From positions 558,001-622,000 of the forward strand of contig NZ_CP092832.1 of assembly GCF_022532105.1 (NCBI RefSeq): DNA of 64,000 nt, in the 5' to 3' direction. Positions 1-7,469 of this stretch are shown here, one piece after another. The stretch's first letter is position 1, and every line of letters starts with the position of its first letter. The DNA is from Flavobacterium sp. HJ-32-4 (lineage in GTDB: Bacteria > Bacteroidota > Bacteroidia > Flavobacteriales > Flavobacteriaceae). The notes beneath the pieces are model-generated. The model searched no databases and was not told where the DNA came from. It worked only from the letters and a program-made list of their open reading frames with translations. The position numbers were made by a program, and so were the translations under genes.

Positions 1-841
1 TATTGACGGGCACTTTCGCCTCCTCCAGCCCCATCCGGTTAGCGGTCGCATCAATGATGCGTTTATTGGCCTGGTGGGCGATCAGCCAGTCGATGTCTTC
101 CTTTGAAAGACCGTTGCGTTCCATGATGCGTTCGCTGACGTCTGCCATACCGGAAACGGCATACTTGAAAACGGTTTTGCCATCCTGGAAGACAAAATGC
201 TGTTTGTTCTTCACGGTCTCTTCAGATGCCGGCAATATAGAGCCACCCGCATCGATTTTGAGGAATTCGCGCCCCACACCATCTGACCGAAGGAACTCAT
301 CCTGAAGTCCTAATCCTTCATAATTAGGCTCGAACAGCACCGCTCCGGCCCCGTCACCAAAGATGATGCAGGTAGCGCGGTCGGTATAATCGATGATGGA
401 GGACATTTTATCTGCTCCTATAAGCAGTACTTTTTTATAGCGCCCCGCCTGGATGTAGGCAGCGGCGGTCGACATTCCATAAAGGAAACTGGAACAGGCC
501 GCCTGAAGGTCGTAGGCGAAGGCGTTTACAGCGCCGATTTCCGTAGCGACGTAGACGGCGGTAGCGGCAACCGGCATATCCGGCGTGGCGGATGCGACCA
601 GTACGAGATCAATGGTAGCGGGATCAACATTTTTCCGACGGAAAAGATCCTCTGCGGCTTTGATGGCGAGATAAGAAGAGCCTTTTCCCTCTTCTTTGAG
701 AATCCGCCGCTCTTTGATACCGGTGCGGGTGGTGATCCACTCATCGTTGGTGTCCACCATGGTTTCCAACAATTGGTTGGATAATACGAAATCTGGCACG
801 TAGCCCCCGACAGCGGTAATGGCGGCCGTTATGTTGCTCAT
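1..841 (-). CDS. fabH: 3-oxoacyl-ACP synthase III, FabH (partial, C-terminus outside window)
   Basis: This gene encodes beta-ketoacyl-ACP synthase III, which condenses acetyl-CoA (or a branched acyl-CoA) with malonyl-ACP to start fatty acid synthesis in the cytoplasm. The visible 280 residues begin MSNITAAITAVGGYVP. They contain the active-site cysteine in DLQAACSSFLYG and the catalytic histidine in WLIAHQANKRIID. The third catalytic residue, an asparagine, lies past the window edge, so the gene is cut and not truncated. It follows DUF177-rpmF on the same strand, the usual fatty-acid/ribosomal arrangement. A strong hairpin lies between rpmF and fabH, so fabH probably has its own promoter or relies on readthrough. 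Confidence 0.96.
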   Translation of the reverse strand, partial: MSNITAAITAVGGYVPDFVLSNQLLETMVDTNDEWITTRTGIKERRILKEEGKGSSYLAIKAAEDLFRRKNVDPATIDLVLVASATPDMPVAATAVYVATEIGAVNAFAYDLQAACSSFLYGMSTAAAYIQAGRYKKVLLIGADKMSSIIDYTDRATCIIFGDGAGAVLFEPNYEGLGLQDEFLRSDGVGREFLKIDAGGSILPASEETVKNKQHFVFQDGKTVFKYAVSGMADVSERIMERNGLSKEDIDWLIAHQANKRIIDATANRMGLEEAKVPVN

Positions 842-951
842 AGTGATTCAATTATTCCGTTTCAAACCGCTCGATCTGAAAGGAGGTGAAATTACGAATT
901 TTTTTCCAAAAGGGCTTTGGGGCAGGGTTTAATTGCCAAAAAAGCCGATAA

Positions 952-980
952 CAAAAAAAACTCCCATTGCGTGGGAGTTC
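952..980 (-). terminator. Rho-independent terminator after rpmF
   Basis: Read on the minus strand, an 8-bp stem (AACTCCCA paired with TGGGAGTT) around a short loop is followed by eight T residues. It begins about 20 bases after the rpmF stop and separates the ribosomal gene from fabH. Confidence 0.9.
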
Positions 981-1001
981 CTTATATTTTATCGTAAAAT
1001 A

Positions 1002-1196
1002 TTAAGCGACAGCTTCTTGTTTGTCGATTACGACTTGGCCACGGTAATACATTTTACCTTCATGCCAATACGCCCTGTGGTAAAGGTGCGCCTCGCCTGT
1101 TACAGGACAAGTTGCGATCTGTGCAGGCGTTGCCTTATAGTGCGTTCTTCTCTTATCTCTTCTGGTCTTGGAAACCTTTCTCTTAGGATGTGCCAT
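1002..1196 (-). CDS. rpmF: 50S ribosomal protein L32
   Basis: This is ribosomal protein L32 of the large subunit, 64 residues starting [17 protein letters not shown]. The basic N-terminus is typical of the family. Only one cysteine is present ([13 protein letters not shown]), so this is the form without the four-cysteine zinc ribbon. It starts 9 bases after the DUF177 stop, the near-universal DUF177-rpmF pairing, and must be cotranscribed with it. A terminator follows immediately. Confidence 0.97.
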   Translation of the reverse strand: MAHPKRKVSKTRRDKRRTHYKATPAQIATCPVTGEAHLYHRAYWHEGKMYYRGQVVIDKQEAVA

Positions 1197-1205
1197 CGTT
1201 CAGTA

Positions 1206-1739
1206 TTATTTGTCTTTTAATAACTTTTTCAGTGAATCCCAACGGGGATCCGTTTCTTCTTCTTTTTTCTCGATTTCTCCCACCCGCAACTCATTGAGTT
1301 TATCAAGGGCGGGCGACTTCAATGTGCCGTCTTTCACGCCCGGATGGACGCGTTTAAATGGAACTGAGAGTACAATCATTTCATAGATATACTGCGAAAT
1401 ATCGACTTGGTGTTCACCGTGCGGGAGAATCAACAACTCTTCGTTATCGTTATTGAATTCATCTCCGAACTGCACGACCAGGTGCAGTTTTCCTTTCACC
1501 GGCAGGTCGAACAATTCGCCTGTAAGGTCGCAAGGAACTTCTACCGTGCCTTCATGGCAGAACGCCAGTTCGAGCATCGTCGATTTCTTCTCAAGAACCA
1601 CATGTACTTTGATATCACAACGATCAAATTCGTCGTAATCAAAGCCTTCAAAGAACGTTTCCGTTATCCGGAATTCGAATGGGTGTTTCCCAATCTTCAA
1701 GCCGATGAACGGAATCAGGAATTCATTCGACTGTTTCAT
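1206..1739 (-). CDS. DUF177 (YceD-family) protein
   Basis: This 177-residue protein belongs to the YceD/DUF177 family, which is almost always found just upstream of rpmF. In plants and bacteria the family has been linked to 23S rRNA maturation or accumulation, but no enzymatic role is clear. It has an acidic C-terminal tail (EIEKKEEETDPRWDSLKKLLKDK) typical of the family and two cysteines in the middle (AFCHEGTVEVPC). The ATG start lies 38 bases below a TATCTTTG promoter box, and the gene leads a two-gene unit with rpmF. Confidence 0.9.
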   Translation of the reverse strand: MKQSNEFLIPFIGLKIGKHPFEFRITETFFEGFDYDEFDRCDIKVHVVLEKKSTMLELAFCHEGTVEVPCDLTGELFDLPVKGKLHLVVQFGDEFNNDNEELLILPHGEHQVDISQYIYEMIVLSVPFKRVHPGVKDGTLKSPALDKLNELRVGEIEKKEEETDPRWDSLKKLLKDK

Positions 1740-1776
1740 TTCAATTCCTCCCTTCCCAATTACCTGAAACGGAGTG

Positions 1777-1805
1777 CAAAGATATAAATTTATTAGAATG
1801 GCAAA
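1777..1805 (-). promoter_or_regulatory. Promoter for DUF177-rpmF
   Basis: On the minus strand a -33 TTTG (1802-1805) is followed after 17 bases by TATCTTTG (1777-1784), an exact match to the Bacteroidota TAnnTTTG -7 box. It lies just upstream of the DUF177 start. Confidence 0.75.
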
Positions 1806-1830
1806 AGCGTTATGAACATTTTTTTGTTCA

Positions 1831-2874
1831 TTAGTGCTTCTCCTTGACTTTCAAAGGCTTTTTGCTGATTTCGGCGTACTGTTCCCGCGAGTGGAACACG
1901 TCCATTGCCAGGTACAGCGCCTCACGGAATGAACTCGGATCGGCCATGTTTTTTCCGGCAATATCAAAGCCTGTTCCATGGTCGGGTGAGGTGCGGATTT
2001 TGTTGAGTCCGGCCGTATAATTCACGCCATGTCCGAACGAAAGTGTTTTAAACGGGACCAATCCCTGATCGTGGTAGGTGGCCACTACGGCATCGTACTT
2101 TTCATATTGCCCGCTTCCAAAAAAGCCATCCGCAGGAAAGGGCCCGAAAACCATTGTTCCGGCATCAAACAACTTCTTCAAGACTGGCTTGAGTATTTCT
2201 TCGTCTTCGGTTCCGATAACCCCACCGTCGCCTGCGTGCGGATTGAGTCCGAGTACCGCGATACGGGGCCGGTTTATCGAAAAATCCCGCGTGAGGGTGT
2301 GTTTTACTGTTTCGATCTTCTTGCGGATCAACGCCTCCGTCAGATGTCCCGCCACCTCATTTACCGGCACGTGGTCGGTGAGAAGGCCTACCCGCAGGTT
2401 ACCGTGTACCATGAGCATGAGTGCGTCGCCCTCGAGTTCCTGGTCGAGATAGTCGGTGTGCCCGGGGAAGCGGAATTCATCCGACTGGATGTTGTATTTA
2501 TTGATGGGCGCGGTGACCAATACGTCGATCTCATCGTTCTTTAACGCATCGACTGCCGCCACAAACGATTTCACGGCGTGCTGTCCCACTACCGGATCGT
2601 TCTCGCCCCACTGCAAAGTGAAAGGCTCACGCCATACATTAAGCACGTTGAGCTTGCCGGTGATGGCTTGCGACACGTGGTCGATTCCATGCAGGGCAAC
2701 CGTCGAGTCGAAACTCTTCCGAAGGTGGTTGAGGGTTTTGACGTTCGCAAATATAATGGGTGTGCAAAGCTCGAGCATACGGGTATCTTCGAAGGTCTTG
2801 AGGACGACTTCGCTGCCGATGCCGTTCAGGTCGCCGATCGAAATCCCGACGCGTATATGTTCTTCTCTTTTCAT
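1831..2874 (-). CDS. pdxA: 4-hydroxythreonine-4-phosphate dehydrogenase
   Basis: PdxA oxidises 4-phosphohydroxy-L-threonine in the DXP-dependent pathway to pyridoxal phosphate. The protein opens MKREEHIRVGISIGDLNGIG. It carries the metal-binding histidine regions FPGHTDYLD and TYHDQGLVPFKTL and the GINKIRTSPDHGTGFDIAG-type C-terminal region. I prefer the start at 2874; an in-frame ATG six codons upstream adds MSFPPY, which has no counterpart in the family. It is divergent from riboflavin synthase with 74 bases between starts, so two cofactor pathways share one intergenic region. Confidence 0.95.
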   Translation of the reverse strand: MKREEHIRVGISIGDLNGIGSEVVLKTFEDTRMLELCTPIIFANVKTLNHLRKSFDSTVALHGIDHVSQAITGKLNVLNVWREPFTLQWGENDPVVGQHAVKSFVAAVDALKNDEIDVLVTAPINKYNIQSDEFRFPGHTDYLDQELEGDALMLMVHGNLRVGLLTDHVPVNEVAGHLTEALIRKKIETVKHTLTRDFSINRPRIAVLGLNPHAGDGGVIGTEDEEILKPVLKKLFDAGTMVFGPFPADGFFGSGQYEKYDAVVATYHDQGLVPFKTLSFGHGVNYTAGLNKIRTSPDHGTGFDIAGKNMADPSSFREALYLAMDVFHSREQYAEISKKPLKVKEKH

Positions 2875-2913
2875 GTAAGGTGGGAACGACACAGGCTCTG
2901 CCTGTTTTTGTCG

Positions 2914-2921
2914 TAAATTTG
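2914..2921 (+). promoter_or_regulatory. Promoter -7 box for riboflavin synthase
   Basis: TAAATTTG matches TAnnTTTG exactly and lies 27 bases upstream of the ATG. No clear -33 TTG is seen at the usual spacing. No FMN riboswitch could fit in the 74-base intergenic region. Confidence 0.6.
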
Positions 2922-2948
2922 TGACGCAATTTACTAAATAATACCCTA

Positions 2949-3536
2949 ATGTTTACCGGAATCATCGAATCGATGGGCGTCGTGGGTGCGTTGGAGCACG
3001 AAGGTGACAATCTCCACATCACGATCCAGTCATCCCTGGCCGCGGAATTGAAAATCGACCAAAGTGTCGCCCATAATGGTGTATGCCTTACCGTTGTGGC
3101 TATTGGAGACGGCTCGTACACCGTGACGGCAATCCGGGAGACGCTTGAAAAAACGAACCTACGCCACTGGAAAGTGGGCGATCCGATCAACCTCGAACGC
3201 GGTATGCGGGTCGGCGATCGACTTGACGGGCACATCGTACAGGGCCATGTTGACCAGACGGGCACCTGCCTATCGGTGTCAGAAGCCAATGGTAGTTGGT
3301 ATTATACGTTTGGATATGATCCGGCGCTGTCGAATATTACGATTGAAAAGGGCTCCATCACTGTAAATGGCGTGAGTCTGACGGTAGTCGATTCCAAAAA
3401 GGACGCCTTCAGTGTGGCGATCATCCCATATACTTTCGCCCATACCAACTTTCATCGCCTCGCTGCGGGCGATGTGGTCAACCTCGAGTTTGACGTGATT
3501 GGAAAGTACGTGGCGCGCATCCATTCGCTTCGATAA
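2949..3536 (+). CDS. ribE: Riboflavin synthase, alpha subunit
   Basis: Riboflavin synthase dismutates two molecules of 6,7-dimethyl-8-ribityllumazine into riboflavin and a pyrimidinedione. The 195-residue protein starts with the canonical MFTGIIESMG. It shows the two tandem lumazine-binding halves, each with a VNGVCLTV/VNGVSLTV-like motif (HNGVCLTVVAIGD and VNGVSLTVVDSKK) and the GHIVQGHVD segment. The length is normal for the family. The stop codon directly abuts a half copy of the dispersed inverted-repeat element described below. Confidence 0.97.
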   Translation: MFTGIIESMGVVGALEHEGDNLHITIQSSLAAELKIDQSVAHNGVCLTVVAIGDGSYTVTAIRETLEKTNLRHWKVGDPINLERGMRVGDRLDGHIVQGHVDQTGTCLSVSEANGSWYYTFGYDPALSNITIEKGSITVNGVSLTVVDSKKDAFSVAIIPYTFAHTNFHRLAAGDVVNLEFDVIGKYVARIHSLR

Positions 3537-3580
3537 TTTAACAAAATGTGCGGTTTTCCCGTACCACTTTTTTCCGCATT
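3537..3580 (+). repeat. Half copy of the ~135-bp inverted-repeat element
   Basis: TTTAACAAAATGTGCGG, then TTTTCCCGTACC, matches the left end of the complete copies at 43576 and 43737. The right end is absent here, so this is a solo end. It begins at the base after the ribE stop codon. Confidence 0.7.
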
Positions 3581-3592
3581 TGGCCGACCTTT

Positions 3593-3625
3593 AGACCTCA
3601 AAGGTTTTGAAAACCTTTGAGGTCT
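3593..3625. repeat. Perfect 33-base palindrome
   Basis: AGACCTCAAAGGTTTT and its exact reverse complement flank a single G, giving 16-bp arms. It resembles the two AACCTGCAAGG-type palindromes near 43.4 kb. It may act as a bidirectional mRNA 3' structure between ribE and the glycosidase gene. Confidence 0.85.
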
Positions 3626-3725
3626 AAGCCATCCACCCACGACCCTACCAGTACAAACTGGTTGGGTTGAAAAATCGAGGGGATACGAAATCGTTATTTT
3701 TACCGGTAGCTAAACATTCCCCAGG

Positions 3726-6700
3726 ATGAAACTCCCGTTTTTTGCCCTCGCCCTCATTCTCCTTTCCCTACCTTCTGCCCACGCCCAACGCCGACACACC
3801 GACTTTGATTCGGGATGGAAGTTCCATTTCGGACATGCGGCACTTCCCGAAAAAGACTTCGGGTACGGCATCGCGCCCCTCTATTCGAAATCCGGAAATG
3901 GGCGGATGACGCCGGTCGATCCGAAGTTTGTCGATACGAGCTGGACACGCATCAACCTTCCCCATGACTGGGCGGTGGCGCTACCGTTTATGAAAGTAGA
4001 CAACTTCGATGTGCAATCCCACGGCTACAAGCCGGTGGGCGGCCTCTTCCCCGAGACAAGCATCGGGTGGTACCGAAAATCCTTTACGCTTGATAAAAAA
4101 GACGATGGCCAGCGCTTTGAACTGCAATTCGACGGTATCTACCGCGACGCCGACGTATGGGTAAACGGATTTTATTGCGGCAACAACCAAAGCGGTTACC
4201 TGGGTGTGCATTATGACATCACCGATTTTGTATGGTTCGACAAAGAAAACGTCGTCACCGTCCGGGTCGATGCCACGCAATACGAGGGCTGGTTCTACGA
4301 AGGTGCGGGTATCTACCGCCATGTGTGGCTCAACCAGTATCAAGACATCCACATTCCGCATGACGGCTTGTTCGCACATGCCGTTACGACAGCAAAAAAA
4401 GCCGCTTTGACACTGGAAACATCCGTACGAAACAGCGGCCTTTCTGCAGCGGACGTTTCCGTATCCTATTACATAAAAGACCGGACGGGGAAGGTCGTAG
4501 CTACCTCCTCCCCTACCTCCACCTCACTGAAAACGAACGAGACGCGTTTGGTAAAACAGGACGTTTCGGTCTCCAATCCGCGGCTGTGGTCGCTGGAAGA
4601 TCCGTATCTCTACCGTATTGTCGCCGAAGTACGCCAAAAAGGGAAACTGATCGACTCCCGCACCACCACCTTCGGATTCCGCACGATTGACATCACCGCC
4701 AAGGGCGTCTTCCTCAACGGGAAAAAAATCAAAATCAAAGGGGTCAACAACCACCAGGACCACGCCGGCGTAGGCGCTGCACTTCCGGATCACCTCCACT
4801 ATTACCGCGTCAATCTTATGAAAAGCATGGGCGTAAATGCCTGGCGGATGAGCCATAATGCCCCGGCGCCCGAACTGCTTGACGCCTGCGACAGTCTCGG
4901 TATGCTGGTACTCGATGAACAGCGTTTGTTGAACTCCGGAGCCGAATACCTCGACCAATTCTCCCGTTTGGTAAAACGCGACCGTAACCATCCTTCGGTT
5001 TTCCTGTGGAGTATCGGCAACGAAGAACAAATGATTCAGGCGACGGAGAATGGCCGGAAAATCGCATTGACTCTGTTGGCCAAACAACGTGAACTCGACC
5101 CCACCCGTACGAGCACCTATGCCGCTGACCTTCCGAATGTGTTCAAAGGGGTCAACGAAGTCATCCCTGTGCGGGGGTTCAACTACCGCCAATTTGATGT
5201 GGCGGCGTATCACAACGACCATCCGAACCAACCCATCATCGGCACCGAAATGGGCAGTACGGTGACGACCCGGGGTATTTACGAAAAAGATCCAATCCGG
5301 GCGTATGTTCCCGATCAGGACATCACGGCTCCGTGGTGGGCCAGCCGGGCAGAAGAATGGTGGAAACTGGCCGCCGAAAATGACTATTGGCTGGGTGGAT
5401 TCATCTGGACCGGAATCGACTACCGCGGTGAACCGACGCCCTACCAATGGCCGAATGTCAACTCACACTTCGGTATCCTGGATGTTTGTGGCTTTCCTAA
5501 AAACATCTACTATTACTACCAAAGCTGGTGGACGGATAAGGATGTATTACACATCAGTCCACACTGGAACTGGCCCGACAAACAACGCAAATGGGACGGA
5601 ACGCCGGCCCAAAACGTCGACGTATGGTTAAATTCGAATGCCGATGACGTCGAATTATTCCTCAATGGGAAAAGCCTGGGCAAAAAAGAAATGCCTCGAA
5701 ACGGCCACCTGAACTGGACGGTTCCGTACGAACCCGGCAAGCTAGAAGCCATCGCGTTCAAAAAAGGAAAGAAACTGAAAGCAAAAGTGGAAACGACCGG
5801 TCCGGCGACGGAAATCGTCGTGACACCGTATCGCACCACGATGGCAGCAGACGGCAAAGACATCGCTATCCTCAACATCTCCGCCGTTGACCGTGAAGGT
5901 CGTGAAGTGCCGGATGCGGATAACCTCGTCCGTTTTTACCTAAAAGGCGACGGAAAGATCATTGGGGTAGGAAATGGCGATCCGAGCAGCCACGAACCTG
6001 ACGTGTGTCCCGACGGCGCCTGGCAACGCGCCCTGTTCAATGGCCATTGCCAGGTCATCGTGCAGGCGGGCACCAGCGCTTCGATGTTACAATTCGAGGC
6101 AAAGGCGGCCGGACTTTACAGCGGCGGAACGGACATTGTGACGGTATTGCCTTCGAAGTCTTCGGTCGTGACCCTTGACGGGACGTATGACCTGAAAGGA
6201 GAAGCGGCGAAACCGCGTGAGGTCAGTAAAATGCTGGGCGCCGATATTTCCTTCCTTCCAGAGTTGGAAGCCAAGGGGATGAAATTCACGGATAAAGGCG
6301 TGCAGAAAGACGCCGTCGAAATCCTGAAAGACCACGGATTGAACTACGTCCGCCTGAGGATTTTCCACCATCCGGAAAATGAAAAAGGCTATTCGCCCGG
6401 CGAAGGTTTCTGTGACCTCGAACACACCAAGGCGATGGCCAAAAGGGTGAAAGCAGCCGGGATGAAGCTGTTGCTTGACTTCCACTACAGCGACTACTGG
6501 GCCGATCCGGGCAAGCAATACAAACCCAAAGCATGGGAGGGATTGTCGTTCACCGATCTGAAAAAAGCCCTTTACGACTATACCCGAATGGTGATGCTGG
6601 AACTGCAAAAGCAAGGTACCACACCGGATATGGTGCAGATAGGGAATGAAATCAACCACGGACTCGTTTGGCCGGAAGGGAATGTCAGCGAGCCCGACCA

Positions 6701-7133
6701 AATGGCGCAGCTTTTCAAGGCCGGAACCGCGGCGGTAAAATCGGTCGACCCCACGATTCCGATCATGCTGCATGTGGCGTTGGGCGGACAAAACACCGAA
6801 ACCGTACAGTTCGTCGACGCCATGTTGAAACGCAAGGCGCATTTTGACGTTATTGGCCTTTCCTATTACCCGAAATGGCACGGCACGCTGGCAGATTTAG
6901 AAGACAATATCATCGACCTTACCAAACGTTATGAAAAAGATGTAATCGTGGTGGAGTATTCTGCCCTGAAAGACGAAGTGAATAAAATCGCATTTGAGGC
7001 AGGCGGAGCACATGCCAAGGGGTCATGCATCTGGGAACCGCTCAGCACCTGGGAGAAGTTTTTTGACGACAAGGGTAAGTCCAACGGATTACTGGAGTTG
7101 TATGATGGATTCCGTCTTTACCTGAAGCCCTGA
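3726..7133 (+). CDS. GH2 beta-galactosidase / GH53 endo-galactanase fusion, exported
   Basis: This 1135-residue exported protein joins two glycosidases. After a signal peptide (cleavage near AHAQ, residue 21) come the GH2 sugar-binding, Ig-like and TIM-barrel domains. The predicted acid/base is E433 in WSIGNEEQ and the nucleophile is E508 in IIGTEMGS. Ig-like modules fill about residues 620-820. From about residue 838 a GH53 arabinogalactan endo-beta-1,4-galactanase domain follows, with GADISFLPELEAKG, the acid/base E975 in QIGNEINHGLVWP and the likely nucleophile E1077 in VVVEYSAL. GH53 enzymes cut beta-1,4-galactan and GH2 enzymes remove galactose, so one polypeptide may do both steps. The gene stands alone with no SusCD pair nearby. 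Confidence 0.92.
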   Translation: MKLPFFALALILLSLPSAHAQRRHTDFDSGWKFHFGHAALPEKDFGYGIAPLYSKSGNGRMTPVDPKFVDTSWTRINLPHDWAVALPFMKVDNFDVQSHGYKPVGGLFPETSIGWYRKSFTLDKKDDGQRFELQFDGIYRDADVWVNGFYCGNNQSGYLGVHYDITDFVWFDKENVVTVRVDATQYEGWFYEGAGIYRHVWLNQYQDIHIPHDGLFAHAVTTAKKAALTLETSVRNSGLSAADVSVSYYIKDRTGKVVATSSPTSTSLKTNETRLVKQDVSVSNPRLWSLEDPYLYRIVAEVRQKGKLIDSRTTTFGFRTIDITAKGVFLNGKKIKIKGVNNHQDHAGVGAALPDHLHYYRVNLMKSMGVNAWRMSHNAPAPELLDACDSLGMLVLDEQRLLNSGAEYLDQFSRLVKRDRNHPSVFLWSIGNEEQMIQATENGRKIALTLLAKQRELDPTRTSTYAADLPNVFKGVNEVIPVRGFNYRQFDVAAYHNDHPNQPIIGTEMGSTVTTRGIYEKDPIRAYVPDQDITAPWWASRAEEWWKLAAENDYWLGGFIWTGIDYRGEPTPYQWPNVNSHFGILDVCGFPKNIYYYYQSWWTDKDVLHISPHWNWPDKQRKWDGTPAQNVDVWLNSNADDVELFLNGKSLGKKEMPRNGHLNWTVPYEPGKLEAIAFKKGKKLKAKVETTGPATEIVVTPYRTTMAADGKDIAILNISAVDREGREVPDADNLVRFYLKGDGKIIGVGNGDPSSHEPDVCPDGAWQRALFNGHCQVIVQAGTSASMLQFEAKAAGLYSGGTDIVTVLPSKSSVVTLDGTYDLKGEAAKPREVSKMLGADISFLPELEAKGMKFTDKGVQKDAVEILKDHGLNYVRLRIFHHPENEKGYSPGEGFCDLEHTKAMAKRVKAAGMKLLLDFHYSDYWADPGKQYKPKAWEGLSFTDLKKALYDYTRMVMLELQKQGTTPDMVQIGNEINHGLVWPEGNVSEPDQMAQLFKAGTAAVKSVDPTIPIMLHVALGGQNTETVQFVDAMLKRKAHFDVIGLSYYPKWHGTLADLEDNIIDLTKRYEKDVIVVEYSALKDEVNKIAFEAGGAHAKGSCIWEPLSTWEKFFDDKGKSNGLLELYDGFRLYLKP

Positions 7134-7158
7134 GGATTTTGAATTCCTCATTAAACAA
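7134..7158. other. Non-coding stretch 7134-7469: repeat element plus glyS terminator
   Basis: The 336 bases between the glycosidase stop and the glyS stop hold no credible gene. They contain a full inverted-repeat element (7159-7290), about 130 bases with no recognisable feature, and the glyS terminator. Confidence 0.7.
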
Positions 7159-7290
7159 TTAACAAAAGGTGTGGTTTTACCGTAAAACAGTCTCGCCGGA
7201 AAACCCGAGATTGCGTTAGGGGAGGGGCGGATGCGTCCCTTACGAAACCCTCGCGACAAGCTGATACGGGAAAACCGCATTTTTTGTTAA
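7159..7290 (-). repeat. MITE-like ~135-bp inverted-repeat element, copy 1
   Basis: The ends are TTAACAAAAGGTGTGG and, reading inward from the right, TTTAACAAAAAATGCGG, each followed by a TTTTnCCGTA core. The interior AGGGGAGGGGC...GTCCCTTACGAAA matches the reverse complement of the interior of the two copies at 43.6-43.9 kb, so this copy lies in opposite orientation. It starts 25 bases after the GH2-GH53 stop. No open frame of note is present. Confidence 0.8.
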
Positions 7291-7420
7291 ACTTTTTGTC
7301 TACGTAATCCCGTAATAGCGAGCCCTGTAGTTTCAGGGCTGGCATACCCTTCTCTTTAAACACCACTTTCGCCCTGATCAGGGACATCCCTACGGCTAAC
7401 GGATCGATCAAAACACAAAC

Positions 7421-7447
7421 AAAAAAACCTCCCGAGAAGGAGGTTTT
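7421..7447 (-). terminator. Terminator of glyS
   Basis: On the minus strand a 7-bp stem (AACCTCC paired with GGAGGTT) around a short loop is followed by a run of seven T residues, about 25 bases past the glyS stop. Confidence 0.9.
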
Positions 7448-7469
7448 CTTTTACTATAGTATGGGTGTC

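Noticed and set aside
2875..2948. FMN riboswitch before riboflavin synthase
   Set aside because: Only 74 bases lie between the divergent starts and none of the conserved FMN-aptamer elements is visible.
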